Assembly: GCF_013046825.1 (NCBI RefSeq)
Contig: NZ_CP053187.1
Coordinates: 2,266,001-2,330,000, forward strand
Reading direction: 5' to 3'
From: Turicibacter sanguinis
GTDB taxonomy: Bacteria > Bacillota_I > Bacilli_A > MOL361 > Turicibacteraceae
Length of the DNA stretch: 64,000 nucleotides
Part shown: piece after piece, positions 1-8,475 of the stretch
Numbering within the stretch: position 1 is the stretch's first letter
How the letters are laid out: every line of letters begins with the position of its first letter
The notes under the pieces: generated by a model
Told to the model about the DNA's origin: nothing
Database searches by the model: none
The model's input: the letters and a program-made list of their open reading frames with translations, nothing else
Made by a program: the position numbers and the translations under genes

Positions 1-260
1 GTTGTCGTAGAAGGAAACACAGAGGTTAATTCTTTTATGATGTTTTGGTTTATAAAATCATCTGCTTTTAAATTTTGATTTAACATATCAATTCCCATTC
101 CATCAAAAACCATTAAGACAACGTTTTGATGAGGTTTGTTTAAGGAGTTAGATAAGTCTTCAATCGTTGAGTAGTTAGATTCAATACCATAATGAGTTAA
201 AATCGTAGAAATGGTATTCATAATACTATTGTTATAGTCTGGGTAGACAATATTTTTCAT
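1..260 (-). CDS. Alkaline-phosphatase-superfamily phosphodiesterase, N-terminal part
   Basis: Only the first 86 codons are inside the window; the gene runs off the left edge. The visible protein contains NVVLMVFDGMG (residues 46-56), the first metal-binding strand of type I phosphodiesterase / nucleotide pyrophosphatase enzymes, with Asp53 as the expected metal ligand. There is no signal peptide, so a cytoplasmic enzyme is likely. The start at 258-260 is preceded by AGAGGTG at a good distance. It lies just downstream of a decayed, T-box-controlled transporter on the same strand and may once have shared its transcript. The substrate cannot be judged from the N-terminus. Confidence 0.75.
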   Translation of the reverse strand, partial: MKNIVYPDYNNSIMNTISTILTHYGIESNYSTIEDLSNSLNKPHQNVVLMVFDGMGIDMLNQNLKADDFINQNIIKELTSVFPSTT

Positions 261-309
261 TTTTTTCACCTCTTTATTATCTTTTTTATTATAAATCATT
301 TCCTAATGC

Positions 310-610
310 TTAATCTACCTCAAAGCTTTTTATTTTGAAATTACTATCTTCTAATGTGAGAATTGAATCCGAAAATCTAGTTGCCAAAGTCATATCATGA
401 GAAACAATGAATTGGCATAATCCCTGTTGTTTTAGTGGGTGAATCAAGTGGATATCAAATCTAGTTATTTTTTGATTTATAAATTCAATGGGAACAAAGT
501 TATTATCATAACCAATCACAACCACGTCCTCTGAAGTTTGATTTTGGCAAACTGTGAGTATGATGACACATAGGATAAGAAATCGTATATAGTTTAGATT
601 TTAAATTCAT
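310..610 (-). pseudogene. Fused remnant of an amino-acid ABC transporter (binding protein + ATPase ends)
   Basis: Read on the minus strand this is a stitched relic. An ATG at 608-610 begins MNLKSKLYTI; after a frameshift near 583 the frame continues into FLILCVIILTVCQ, a lipoprotein signal with lipobox LTVC, and then VVVIGYDNNFVPIEF, which looks like the mature N-terminus of a polar amino-acid binding protein. Shortly afterwards the sequence becomes IVSHDMTLATRFSDSILTLE, the H-loop and tail of an ABC ATPase. The middle of the binding protein, any permease and most of the ATPase are therefore deleted. It lies directly downstream of a T-box leader, which fits an amino-acid uptake operon. Family assignments are by motif only. 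Confidence 0.65.
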
Positions 611-686
611 TGTTCTTCCTATTAGTTGCGGAAGCGCACGGTTTCATTTAGGCTCTTTTGGCGCGCATAACATATAAAAGAACAAT

Positions 687-733
687 AAAAAAACTCCCGT
701 CTCTAGCTCATTTACTAGAGGACGGGAGTTTTT
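687..733 (-). terminator. Intrinsic terminator of the T-box leader
   Basis: On the minus strand ACTCCCGTC-CTCTAG pairs with CTAGAG-ACGGGAGT (one bulged base) around a short loop and is followed by seven T. It sits at the 3' end of the T-box leader, where the regulatory terminator is expected. The stem could also stop plus-strand transcription, with a five-T tail. Confidence 0.85.
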
Positions 734-961
734 AGTATCTCACGAGGCCAACCTCATCAAGTACGACAAATAAAATTTGCTATAGCACGATAACGGGGGC
801 AAGGGATTCAAAATAGTCTACCTAAAATCGAACTGATTTTTTCGGTGTTTAGCTCAGAGAGGTGTTCCATATTGTTTTAATATTTACACTCACCCTACGG
901 AAACTCTCTATGATTAAAATGAAACCTTTACTATTTCTCTTCATTGTCATTTTTTATCTTA
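690..961 (-). promoter_or_regulatory. T-box leader upstream of the decayed transporter
   Basis: Minus-strand landmarks occur in the right order for a tRNA-sensing T-box. There is a loop-E AGTA at 929-932, an AGAGAG-containing Stem I, a distal-loop stretch GGGTGAGTGTAAA near 882-895, and a specifier region GGAACACC followed by TCTCTGAGC (852-868). The antiterminator bulge region AGGTTGGCCTCGTG (741-754) matches the AGGGTGGNACCGCG consensus at about 10 of 13 fixed positions. A terminator hairpin follows at 687-733. By position after GAA the specifier could be CAC (His), but this is uncertain. Three mismatches in the T-box core may mean it is decaying with its gene. Confidence 0.7.
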
Positions 962-967
962 AAACAT

Positions 968-996
968 CCTATAATGCCCAAATGATAAATTGTCAA
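968..996 (-). promoter_or_regulatory. Sigma-A type promoter of the T-box leader
   Basis: The minus strand carries TTGACA (991-996), a 17-base spacer and TATAGG (968-973), placing transcription start near 961, just ahead of Stem I of the T-box. Confidence 0.75.
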
Positions 997-1113
997 CCAA
1001 ATAGAAATGATTTTAAAAAAAATCAGAATGAAAAAGTATTAAAAGAACAAGGAAAGGCATCCTAAAAATAAGCCAAAACTCTAGTATTTTTGGAACTGGA
1101 TTTACAAATTTCG

Positions 1114-1142
1114 TTGACATTCGACATCTGGAATAGTAGAAT
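1114..1142 (+). promoter_or_regulatory. Promoter of the Fur-type regulator operon
   Basis: TTGACA (1114-1119), 17-base spacer, TAGAAT (1137-1142); divergent from the T-box promoter and about 40 bases ahead of the Fur-family start codon. Confidence 0.7.
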
Positions 1143-1182
1143 TTGAAACTGAGTCCCAATTTCTATTTTGGAGAGGTGTATA

Positions 1183-1608
1183 ATGAATTTTACAAAAGGA
1201 TATAAAACAAGGCAAAGAAGTCAAATATTAGGGTATCTCGCTAATAATTCTGATCGACATATAACGGCAGAGGATATCATGAACCACTTTAGTAAGAAGG
1301 GCGATAAAATTGGAAAATCAACGATTTATCGATATTTGAATGTATTAATAGAAAAAGGTGTTATACGAAAGTATGTCGAGGGAAAAAGTAAGATGGCCTG
1401 TTATCGCTATGTTAAGCAAGTTTGCTCTAAACAAAATATATATCATTTAAAATGTGGTGTGTGTGGTACTATTTTTGATACGGAGTGTGAAGCATTAGAT
1501 GTTGCCGTTGTTTCTTTAGCTAGGAAGAAACATTTTACTTTAAATTTAAAAGAGACATTATTTTACGGTGTCTGTGAACACTGTTTGAAGGAAAAGAAAG
1601 ACGAGTAG
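1183..1608 (+). CDS. Fur/Zur/PerR-family metal-responsive repressor
   Basis: 141-residue protein with an N-terminal winged helix (recognition-helix region STIYRYLNVLIEKG, about 46-59) and a C-terminal metal domain with two CxxC pairs, Cys91/Cys94 and Cys131/Cys134. These form the usual structural zinc site of Fur-family proteins. It should bind DNA as a dimer and respond to Fe, Zn, Mn or peroxide; the sequence alone does not say which. An upstream in-frame ATG at 1168 exists, but GAGAGG at 1171-1176 fits the ATG at 1183. The YhgE/Pip exporter gene starts 17 bases downstream, so the two are probably co-transcribed. Confidence 0.9.
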   Translation: MNFTKGYKTRQRSQILGYLANNSDRHITAEDIMNHFSKKGDKIGKSTIYRYLNVLIEKGVIRKYVEGKSKMACYRYVKQVCSKQNIYHLKCGVCGTIFDTECEALDVAVVSLARKKHFTLNLKETLFYGVCEHCLKEKKDE

Positions 1609-1624
1609 AAAGAAGAGAAAAGTT

Positions 1625-3781
1625 ATGTTAAAAAATATTTTTAAAATTTATATTGAGGATTTAAAGCGTATCTTCACAAATTATGCTGCTTTCGTTGTCA
1701 TTTTAGCACTGTGTATTTTACCATCACTTTATGCTTGGTTTAATATTAAAGCCTCTTGGGATCCATATTCTCAAGAAGCCACAAGCCAAATTAAAATTGG
1801 AGTGGTAAATAATGATGAGGGAACGATACTAAATGGAGAAGCAGTTAATATCGGAGACCAAGTTATTGAAGAATTGAAAAAAAATGATCTCATGGGATGG
1901 CAATTTGTAAGTGAAGAAGAAGCTGAAAAGGCACTGGATGAGGGAACATACTATGCAACGTTAACCATTCCAGGTAGTTTTTCAAATGATCTTACCTCTT
2001 TAGTTACAAATGATGTTCATAAAGGTCAGATTATCTACCGAGTAAATGAAAAAATTAATGCAATTGCACCTAAGTTAACAAGTAAAGGGGCAACAGGTGT
2101 TCAAGAAAGTGTAAATGAAACGGTCATCAAAACAGTAAGTAGTGTCTTATTAGAAACAGGGAAAAGTCTTGGTCTTGAAATTCAAGATACGCTACTTCCC
2201 AAATTAGCTTCTGTAGCAAACAGTTTAAATGAATTAACAACAAAATTTGGTTTGATTAATGAAACTGTCGCAAAAGCCAATGATGGGGGATTGAAATTGA
2301 AAGATTTAATATCTCAAATTCAAAGCGACTTACCAAAAATTCAAGAAACGTTAACCTCTGCACAGACGTTAACAAGTAGTATTGAAACGTTTATTTCAAC
2401 CTCACAAGGAAGTATTAATGATTTATTTCCAACAGTGAAAGCTGATGTTCAACTCGTGACTGATATCACAGCAGAAATGATGAAGTATGTCGATGGACTT
2501 AAACAAGCAATTGAATCAGGTTCTGCAGAAGCACCAACGATGATTCAAAATTTAATTACAAAAGTGAATAGTGGAGAAAACCTAGTCGAATCTTTAGTTA
2601 AATTACTAGAATCTTTTAATAAAATTTCATTTGGAAAGCCATTGACAGGAATTATTGAACAATTAAATGGAATAAAAACAGAGCTTGTAAATATCTCTAA
2701 TTTTTTACAGACATTATTTGATGAGGTTGTGAATAGTGGAGAACCTGATTTAACGCTTTTAAGTAAAGTTCAAACGGTTTTACAAGATGTTCAAACCATT
2801 TCAAGTGATTTAGTTAATCATTTTGATGATAAAGTTGCAGCTCCTTTGAATTCAATTTTAGATGAAGCTTATAAAACCTCTCAAAATGTTTTAACCGTTT
2901 TAAAAGATGCAGAAGCTAAATTACCTCAAGTTAGTGAATTATTAAATGTTGCTTATGAAGGAGCAGATACAGGAATTGAAGCGATTCAATATGTGAATGA
3001 AAAATTACCTCAAGCAGAAAATATTATTGCTGAGTTAGCAGGTAAGGTAACGGATATTAATAACAGTCAAGAGCTAAAAGATGTATTAGAACTGCTTCAA
3101 TCGGCCGTACAAGAACGTGAAGATTTCCTATCAAACCCAGTGGAACTTGTAGAGGAAACAGTGTTTCCAATGCATAATTACGGAACAGCTATGACGCCGT
3201 TTTATAGTGTTTTAGCCATTTGGGTAGGAATGACGTTACTCGTTTCAATGTTATCTGTCAAGGCAAAAGGAGATTATCATCCAATTGAGGAATATTTCGG
3301 TAAATTCTTATTGTTTGTTAGCATTTCTCTTGTTCAAGCGTTGATTATAGCATTAGGAGACTTATATATCTTAAAAATTTATTGTATGAATTCTGGTTTA
3401 TTTATTGTAAATTTACTCTTTACAGCCGTGACTTTCACCTTTATTGTTTACTCACTCGTTTCAGTCTTAGGTAATGTTGGGAAAGTTGCATCCATTATTT
3501 TATTAGTTCTACAAGTGGCGGGTTCTGGTGGAACCTTCCCAATTCAATTAACGCCGAAGTTCTTCCAAATGATTAATCCATTTTTACCATTTACGTATTC
3601 GATTTCAATGGCACGGGAAGCCATTGGAGGGGTTGTCCAAACCGTATTAACGAAAGATATCGTGATTTTATTGATTTTTATTAGTGCGGCCATTTTAGTG
3701 GCTATCTTCTTGAAAAAACCACTGAATAAATTATTGAGTGGTTTTGCAGAGAAATATGAAGAAAGTGGTCTTGGGGAATGA
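1625..3781 (+). CDS. YhgE/Pip-family membrane protein (ABC-2-type export domain)
   Basis: 718-residue membrane protein with the architecture of YhgE / phage-infection-protein homologues. One transmembrane segment lies near residues 20-42 (AFVVILALCILPSLYAWFNI), then a roughly 480-residue extracellular coiled region rich in heptad-like repeats, then five or six C-terminal membrane helices (about 525-700) of the ABC-2 permease type. Relatives are linked to type VII-like or lipid/peptide export and serve as phage receptors in Lactococcus; the role here is unknown. It follows the Fur-type regulator closely, suggesting metal- or stress-dependent expression. It ends in TGA, right at a terminator hairpin. 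Confidence 0.85.
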   Translation: MLKNIFKIYIEDLKRIFTNYAAFVVILALCILPSLYAWFNIKASWDPYSQEATSQIKIGVVNNDEGTILNGEAVNIGDQVIEELKKNDLMGWQFVSEEEAEKALDEGTYYATLTIPGSFSNDLTSLVTNDVHKGQIIYRVNEKINAIAPKLTSKGATGVQESVNETVIKTVSSVLLETGKSLGLEIQDTLLPKLASVANSLNELTTKFGLINETVAKANDGGLKLKDLISQIQSDLPKIQETLTSAQTLTSSIETFISTSQGSINDLFPTVKADVQLVTDITAEMMKYVDGLKQAIESGSAEAPTMIQNLITKVNSGENLVESLVKLLESFNKISFGKPLTGIIEQLNGIKTELVNISNFLQTLFDEVVNSGEPDLTLLSKVQTVLQDVQTISSDLVNHFDDKVAAPLNSILDEAYKTSQNVLTVLKDAEAKLPQVSELLNVAYEGADTGIEAIQYVNEKLPQAENIIAELAGKVTDINNSQELKDVLELLQSAVQEREDFLSNPVELVEETVFPMHNYGTAMTPFYSVLAIWVGMTLLVSMLSVKAKGDYHPIEEYFGKFLLFVSISLVQALIIALGDLYILKIYCMNSGLFIVNLLFTAVTFTFIVYSLVSVLGNVGKVASIILLVLQVAGSGGTFPIQLTPKFFQMINPFLPFTYSISMAREAIGGVVQTVLTKDIVILLIFISAAILVAIFLKKPLNKLLSGFAEKYEESGLGE

Positions 3782-3813
3782 AAAATAGCAGGGGCTTTAT
3801 CCCTGCTATTTTT
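3781..3813. terminator. Convergent intrinsic terminator
   Basis: AAAAATAGCAGGG and CCCTGCTATTTTT form a stem around a seven-base loop; it serves both the yhgE-like gene (plus) and the DUF2809 gene (minus). Confidence 0.9.
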
Positions 3814-4186
3814 AGTAATATAGATGATAATCTAAACAAAATCCAATTAAAATACCAATGGCATAGCTTACTAAATCTTGAATCAAAAAACCATAGCCTA
3901 AAACTAAACCACCAAGTGTGGATGCTCTTATTTGATTAATCCAATCGGCTTGGTACAATTGACTGAATTCAATCAAATAAGAAAAGATGAAGGCGAGAAG
4001 GAGACTTTTGATCAGTGTTCCATTAGGGTGTAAAAATTGAAAACCAAAATAGACCATCATTGCCCATAATGTATCTCCAATATATGGCGCAATTGAATCG
4101 GGAAAAACGAAAATGAATTTTCTAGAAGCTAGTCCGAGTCCAATGGTTAACACCACCATAAAAAAATAAATCCTTCTTTTTTTCAT
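3812..4186 (-). CDS. DUF2809 family membrane protein
   Basis: 124-residue protein with four or five membrane helices. Family-typical stretches include GLASRKFIFVFP near the start, an acidic-aromatic EFSQLYQADWI motif in the middle and LGYGFLIQDLVSYAIGI near the end. DUF2809 proteins are small integral membrane proteins of unknown function. It is transcribed alone, divergently from htpG, with AGGAGG-type spacing before the ATG at 4184-4186. The start fits the family length. Confidence 0.85.
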   Translation of the reverse strand: MKKRRIYFFMVVLTIGLGLASRKFIFVFPDSIAPYIGDTLWAMMVYFGFQFLHPNGTLIKSLLLAFIFSYLIEFSQLYQADWINQIRASTLGGLVLGYGFLIQDLVSYAIGILIGFCLDYHLYY

Positions 4187-4298
4187 TAATAAAGCCTCCT
4201 TTTATAGCGATAATCCTATCACAATAAGCGTGGGGAAACAATGGCAATGAGGGAGTTTTTTTGCTAAGAAATAACCCTCACAAACATCATAAAATGAT

Positions 4299-4338
4299 AG
4301 ATTCAATATCAAAAAAGCAAAAAGTTGATATTGAATCT
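4299..4338. repeat. 14-base perfect inverted repeat between divergent genes
   Basis: AGATTCAATATCAA (4299-4312) is exactly complementary to TTGATATTGAATCT (4325-4338), with a 12-base A-rich centre. It lies upstream of both the DUF2809 gene and the htpG promoter. It is too AT-rich for a typical terminator, so it may be a protein-binding site or a leftover hairpin. Confidence 0.5.
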
Positions 4339-4348
4339 TTGAAGATAG

Positions 4349-4377
4349 TTGACAGGCATTTTTAGATATGATATATA
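4349..4377 (+). promoter_or_regulatory. htpG promoter
   Basis: TTGACA (4349-4354), 17-base spacer, TATATA (4372-4377). Transcription would start near 4384, so the CIRCE element lies in the first bases of the transcript. Confidence 0.75.
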
Positions 4378-4390
4378 AGAATTATATAAA

Positions 4391-4417
4391 TTAGCACTCG
4401 TTTATTAAGAGTGCTAA
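4391..4417 (+). promoter_or_regulatory. CIRCE element (HrcA operator)
   Basis: Perfect consensus TTAGCACTC, nine-base spacer, GAGTGCTAA, located between the promoter and the htpG start. CIRCE is the binding site of the heat-shock repressor HrcA, normally found before groES and hrcA-dnaK operons. Confidence 0.95.
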
Positions 4418-4444
4418 TAAAGTAAAAACAGAGGAGCGATTGAA

Positions 4445-6310
4445 TTGAAACAGTTTAAAGCCGAATCAAAACGATTATTAGATTTAATGATTAATTCTAT
4501 TTATACCCATCGAGAAATTTTCTTACGTGAGTTGATTTCAAATGCAAGTGATGCCATTGACAAGCTATATTATAAAGCCTTGACAGATTCGAATTTAAGC
4601 TTTAATCAAGAGGACTATTATATTAAAGTAACGGCTGATGAGACAAACCGTACAATTACGATTTCCGATACGGGAATCGGGATGACAGAAGCACAATTAG
4701 ATGATCACTTAGGGGTCATTGCAAAAAGTGGATCATTACAATTTAAAAAAGAGACTGAATTAGAAGATGGACATGATATTATCGGACAATTCGGAGTTGG
4801 ATTCTATTCTGCCTTCTTAGTCGCTGATAAAGTAACTGTGATTTCAAAATCAATTGATTCTGATCAAGCTTACAAATGGGAATCTTGTGGAGCAGATGGA
4901 TATACCATTGAACCATGTGAAAAAGCGACAGTCGGAACAGATATTATCTTACATTTAAAAGAAAATAATGAAGATGAAAATTACGATGAATACTTACAAC
5001 AATATAAATTAAAATCAATTATCAAAAAATATTCAGATTTTATTCGTTATCCAATTAAAATGGATATTGTGTCTTCACAGTTAAAAGAAGGTAGTGAAGA
5101 TGAGTATGAACAAGTAACCGAAGAGCAAACAGTTAACAGTATGGTTCCAATTTGGAAGAAAAATAAACGTGAATTAAGTGATGAAGATTATGAGAATTTC
5201 TACACAGAAAAACATTTTGGATATGACAAACCATTAGCACATGTTCATTTAAGTGTAGATGGAAATGTAAGTTATAATGCAATCTTATATATTCCTGAAA
5301 AAATGCCATATGATTTCTATACAGCAGAATATGAAAAAGGATTAGAGTTGTATTCTAGCGGTGTACTAATTATGAATAAATGTGCTGACCTTTTACCAGA
5401 CTACTTTAGTTTTGTAAAAGGAATCGTCGATTCAGAGGATTTATCACTCAACATTTCACGTGAAATCTTGCAACATGACCGTCAATTGAAATTAATTGCG
5501 AAAAATATTAAAACAAAAATCAAAAACGAATTAGAAAAAATGATTAAAAATGACCGAGAAAAATATGAAACATTCTATGAGTCATTCGGTCGTCAATTAA
5601 AATTCGGTGTATACAGTGATTTTGGAGCAAATAAAGATGTCTTACAAGATTTATTAATGTTTAAATCATCACATGAAGATAAATTAGTCACATTAGAAGA
5701 ATATGTATCTCGCATGCCAGAAGATCAAAAACATATTTATTATGCCGTTGGAGAGTCAATTGAGCGTATTAAAAAATTACCTCAAACAGAAGCCGTGCTT
5801 GATAAAGGATATGAAATCTTATTCTTTACAGAGGACATTGATGAATTTGCTATCAAGATGCTAATGACTTATAGCGAAAAAGATTTCAAATCAGTGTCGA
5901 GTGCCGACTTAGACTTAGATACGGATCAAGCAGACGAAGAAGCAACAAAAGAATTTGCGTCAATCTTTGAAAACATGGCGACAAGTTTAAAAGGAAAAGT
6001 AAAATCAGTTCGTGCTTCTCGTCGTTTAAAAACTCATCCGGTTTGCTTAGCAAATGAAGGAGAGTTATCAATTGAAATGGAAAAAGTATTAAATGCCATG
6101 CCAAATGCTCAGCAAGTCAAAGCGGATAAAGTTTTAGAAGTTAACGTAAATCATGAAGTGTTTAAATCATTGCAAACGGCTTATGAACAAGATCGCAAAA
6201 AGTTTGATTTATATACAGATGTTTTATATAACCAAGCTTTATTAATTGAAGGATTATCGATTGAAGATCCAGTGGCATTTACAAATAATGTTTGTCAATT
6301 AATGAAATAA
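4445..6310 (+). CDS. htpG: Molecular chaperone HtpG (Hsp90 family)
   Basis: 621 residues, normal length for bacterial Hsp90. The N-terminal GHKL ATPase domain shows [13 protein letters not shown] (catalytic Glu and ATP-binding Asn), DTGIGM and [11 protein letters not shown]; middle and C-terminal dimerisation domains follow. It acts in the cytoplasm as an ATP-driven dimeric chaperone. The start is TTG at 4445, preceded by GAGGAG; no in-frame ATG fits. Expression should be heat-inducible and repressed by HrcA through the CIRCE element just upstream. A strong terminator follows. Confidence 0.97.
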   Translation: MKQFKAESKRLLDLMINSIYTHREIFLRELISNASDAIDKLYYKALTDSNLSFNQEDYYIKVTADETNRTITISDTGIGMTEAQLDDHLGVIAKSGSLQFKKETELEDGHDIIGQFGVGFYSAFLVADKVTVISKSIDSDQAYKWESCGADGYTIEPCEKATVGTDIILHLKENNEDENYDEYLQQYKLKSIIKKYSDFIRYPIKMDIVSSQLKEGSEDEYEQVTEEQTVNSMVPIWKKNKRELSDEDYENFYTEKHFGYDKPLAHVHLSVDGNVSYNAILYIPEKMPYDFYTAEYEKGLELYSSGVLIMNKCADLLPDYFSFVKGIVDSEDLSLNISREILQHDRQLKLIAKNIKTKIKNELEKMIKNDREKYETFYESFGRQLKFGVYSDFGANKDVLQDLLMFKSSHEDKLVTLEEYVSRMPEDQKHIYYAVGESIERIKKLPQTEAVLDKGYEILFFTEDIDEFAIKMLMTYSEKDFKSVSSADLDLDTDQADEEATKEFASIFENMATSLKGKVKSVRASRRLKTHPVCLANEGELSIEMEKVLNAMPNAQQVKADKVLEVNVNHEVFKSLQTAYEQDRKKFDLYTDVLYNQALLIEGLSIEDPVAFTNNVCQLMK

Positions 6311-6353
6311 TAGACTATATTTCTAAAATATTTTATGTCTTAGATGTATCGAG

Positions 6354-6388
6354 CACCTTGAAGGATTTAACCTTCAAGGTGTTTTTTT
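6354..6388 (+). terminator. Terminator after htpG
   Basis: CACCTTGAAGG / CCTTCAAGGTG stem with a six-base loop and seven T. Confidence 0.92.
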
Positions 6389-6525
6389 AGGAAGCGAGAC
6401 AGATTATGGAGATGAGTGTTATACAAGGAAGATTCTAATTTTAAATGAAATGACAAAAAAGTATGGGGAATTAGATTGAATATCTGTCTCATACTTAATT
6501 TATAGTTTGATAAATTGAGATTACA

Positions 6526-7448
6526 TTACATGAGAATTTGACCTATAATTTGAATTTGAGCGTAACATGGCACAATATCAGTTACAGAAATGAGCCCCAT
6601 TGGAAGTGTAATTCCAGAAAAAGAAAATAAATTGTTTTCAGATAAGTGGTCATTCATTGTCATCGAAGGAGGCGTAATTGAAATTCCTGTTGGACTCAGG
6701 ACATGAAACTCTCCAGGTAATAAGTCGGTACCAGGGACATTAATCGCAGTTAAATTTCCCAAGTGTCATAGATTGATGAGATAGGCGATTATATCTGAAT
6801 TTATAAGAGTTGTCATCTTCATACCAGACGGTTCATCATGAAATGTCACAGACTGAACTTCTTTTGTTATACACACTAATGATTGGCAATTGTGATAGAC
6901 TGGGTGTCCTGTTTCCCGTTTCTAGGATTTAATAAAATCTCATTTTGAGAATTTGGTTCTGTGTAGGTATATCCTATTTTGACAGTATTGGATACGATAT
7001 CATTTAAGGAAGCGACATGACTGACGTTGACAGCGATTGTTAAAATGAGTTCATTGAGCGGATGAACGGTGGCGATAGCTTTAATGTCATAATAATGATC
7101 AAATTAAGCGGTTTCGTAGGAAATCACTGTTTCTTCCGGTGGATAAATATGATTCTCTCGTAGAATAATATGAATGCTTTCCCAGATAGGGGTTAAGTCA
7201 GAATCAAATATTTCACGAAAGACGATATCATGTAAATCAGTATCTCCATTATTTAAAGAAAGTATTGAATACTTAATGATTTCATTTGGGGCCACAGAAG
7301 CAACACCTTTTATTTTTTAAACAAAAATACTTGGATGATAGGTTGTGAGTTGTGATAAGTTGTTTTCACTGAAATTTGATTTTAAGACTTCCTTTTCAGA
7401 TGTAAACGAATATTTAATTGTTGCTATATTATTTAAAATTCTCGTCAA
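6526..7448 (-). pseudogene. Decayed DUF11-type (conserved repeat domain) surface protein
   Basis: The minus strand has a good GGAGGTG and a TTG start at 7446-7448, followed by MTRILNNIATIKYSF. In-frame stops come after SIFV, after ISYETA and after ITIANH. Between them the reading frame stays recognisable as beta-strand repeat sequence (for example VAPNEIIKYSILSLNNGDTD and VNVSHVASLNDIVSNTV), the style of DUF11 / TIGR01451 repeats found in secreted or spore-surface proteins. The last piece (6526-6762) carries more of the same kind of sequence. At least three lesions make this a real pseudogene. The flanks 6389-6525 and 7449-7700 show nothing else. Confidence 0.7.
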
Positions 7449-7707
7449 TAAACACACCTCCATATTCTTTATTAATTGATCAGCTCTATATAGTTTATGT
7501 AAAAAAGATAAGGTAATTAGGCAATTAGAAGATTAATGCCATAATAGAATAGAGTAGTAAAAAAAAGCAATTAAATAGCTTAAGTTGTCAAAAATGGAAA
7601 GGTTGTTTATAATTTATAGGTGAGTAAAGCGTTATTAACGTTACTTCTAAATCTAATCGGTTAAATGAAGACAGGTTAAGACGTTAGTCAGAAAGTATGG
7701 TGAACCA

Positions 7708-8475
7708 ATGAAGAAACAAACAAAAGAAATGATTTGGATTGGAGTCGGATTGATTCTTCTCTCATTATTTTTACACTTTTTACATGTCGTCATATTTAAA
7801 GATTTGCATCACACGTTAATCTTTTTATTTGCTGATATTGCTTTTATTCCAATGGAAGTGTTCTTTACAACCCTCGTGATTGAACGATTACTTGAAAAAC
7901 GTGAGAGTCATCATGTTAAAGAGAAATTAAATATGTTGGTTGGCGTTTTCTATGCCGAAATCGGGACACAGCTTTTATCTTATTTTGTAGAGCAAGATGA
8001 TAACGTCTATGTTTGTAAAAAATTACGTGTTCAAGATCCTTCCGTTTGGGATGAAAATTACTTTAAACGATTACAAGAATTAAACTCGACTTATCACTAT
8101 GAAGTTTCTCTTGATAAAGTGGATTTAAAGCAGTTACATGATATTTTACATGAAGGGAAAAATCTATTGATCACGCTGGTCACAAATGAAAGTTTGCATG
8201 ATCATGAAACATTTACTGAAATGTTAATGTTAATCTTACACTTAAAAGAAGAACTAGATATGCGAGATTATGAGTCATTAACAGAAACGGAAAAACTCCA
8301 TCTGACACATGATATGGAAGCTTTATATCGTTACTTAACTTATGAATGGTGTCATTATTTAAATTACCTCAGCAAAAATTATCCCGGATTATTTAGTACA
8401 GCGATTATGTTGAGTCCGTTTAATAAAAAACATCAACGTCAGGCTCTAGAAGATCATAAAGGGGGAGCATGCTAA
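7708..8475 (+). CDS. Uncharacterised membrane protein with cytoplasmic helical domain
   Basis: 255-residue protein that I do not recognise. The N-terminus has two membrane helices (about 8-27 and 33-58), followed by a basic-acidic linker ERLLEKRESHHVKEK and a soluble, helix-rich domain of about 190 residues. The ribosome site before ATG 7708 is weak (AAAGTATGGTG). The gene directly precedes the S66 peptidase gene; its TAA overlaps that gene's ATG by one base, so the two are surely translated from one message. A role alongside a cell-wall peptidase is inference from context only. Confidence 0.75.
   Translation: MKKQTKEMIWIGVGLILLSLFLHFLHVVIFKDLHHTLIFLFADIAFIPMEVFFTTLVIERLLEKRESHHVKEKLNMLVGVFYAEIGTQLLSYFVEQDDNVYVCKKLRVQDPSVWDENYFKRLQELNSTYHYEVSLDKVDLKQLHDILHEGKNLLITLVTNESLHDHETFTEMLMLILHLKEELDMRDYESLTETEKLHLTHDMEALYRYLTYEWCHYLNYLSKNYPGLFSTAIMLSPFNKKHQRQALEDHKGGAC

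Noticed and set aside
862-1065. Plus-strand 67-codon open frame with a hydrophobic start
   Set aside because: It lies opposite Stem I and the promoter of the T-box leader, and has no ribosome site; the hydrophobic stretch is a by-product of AT-rich sequence.
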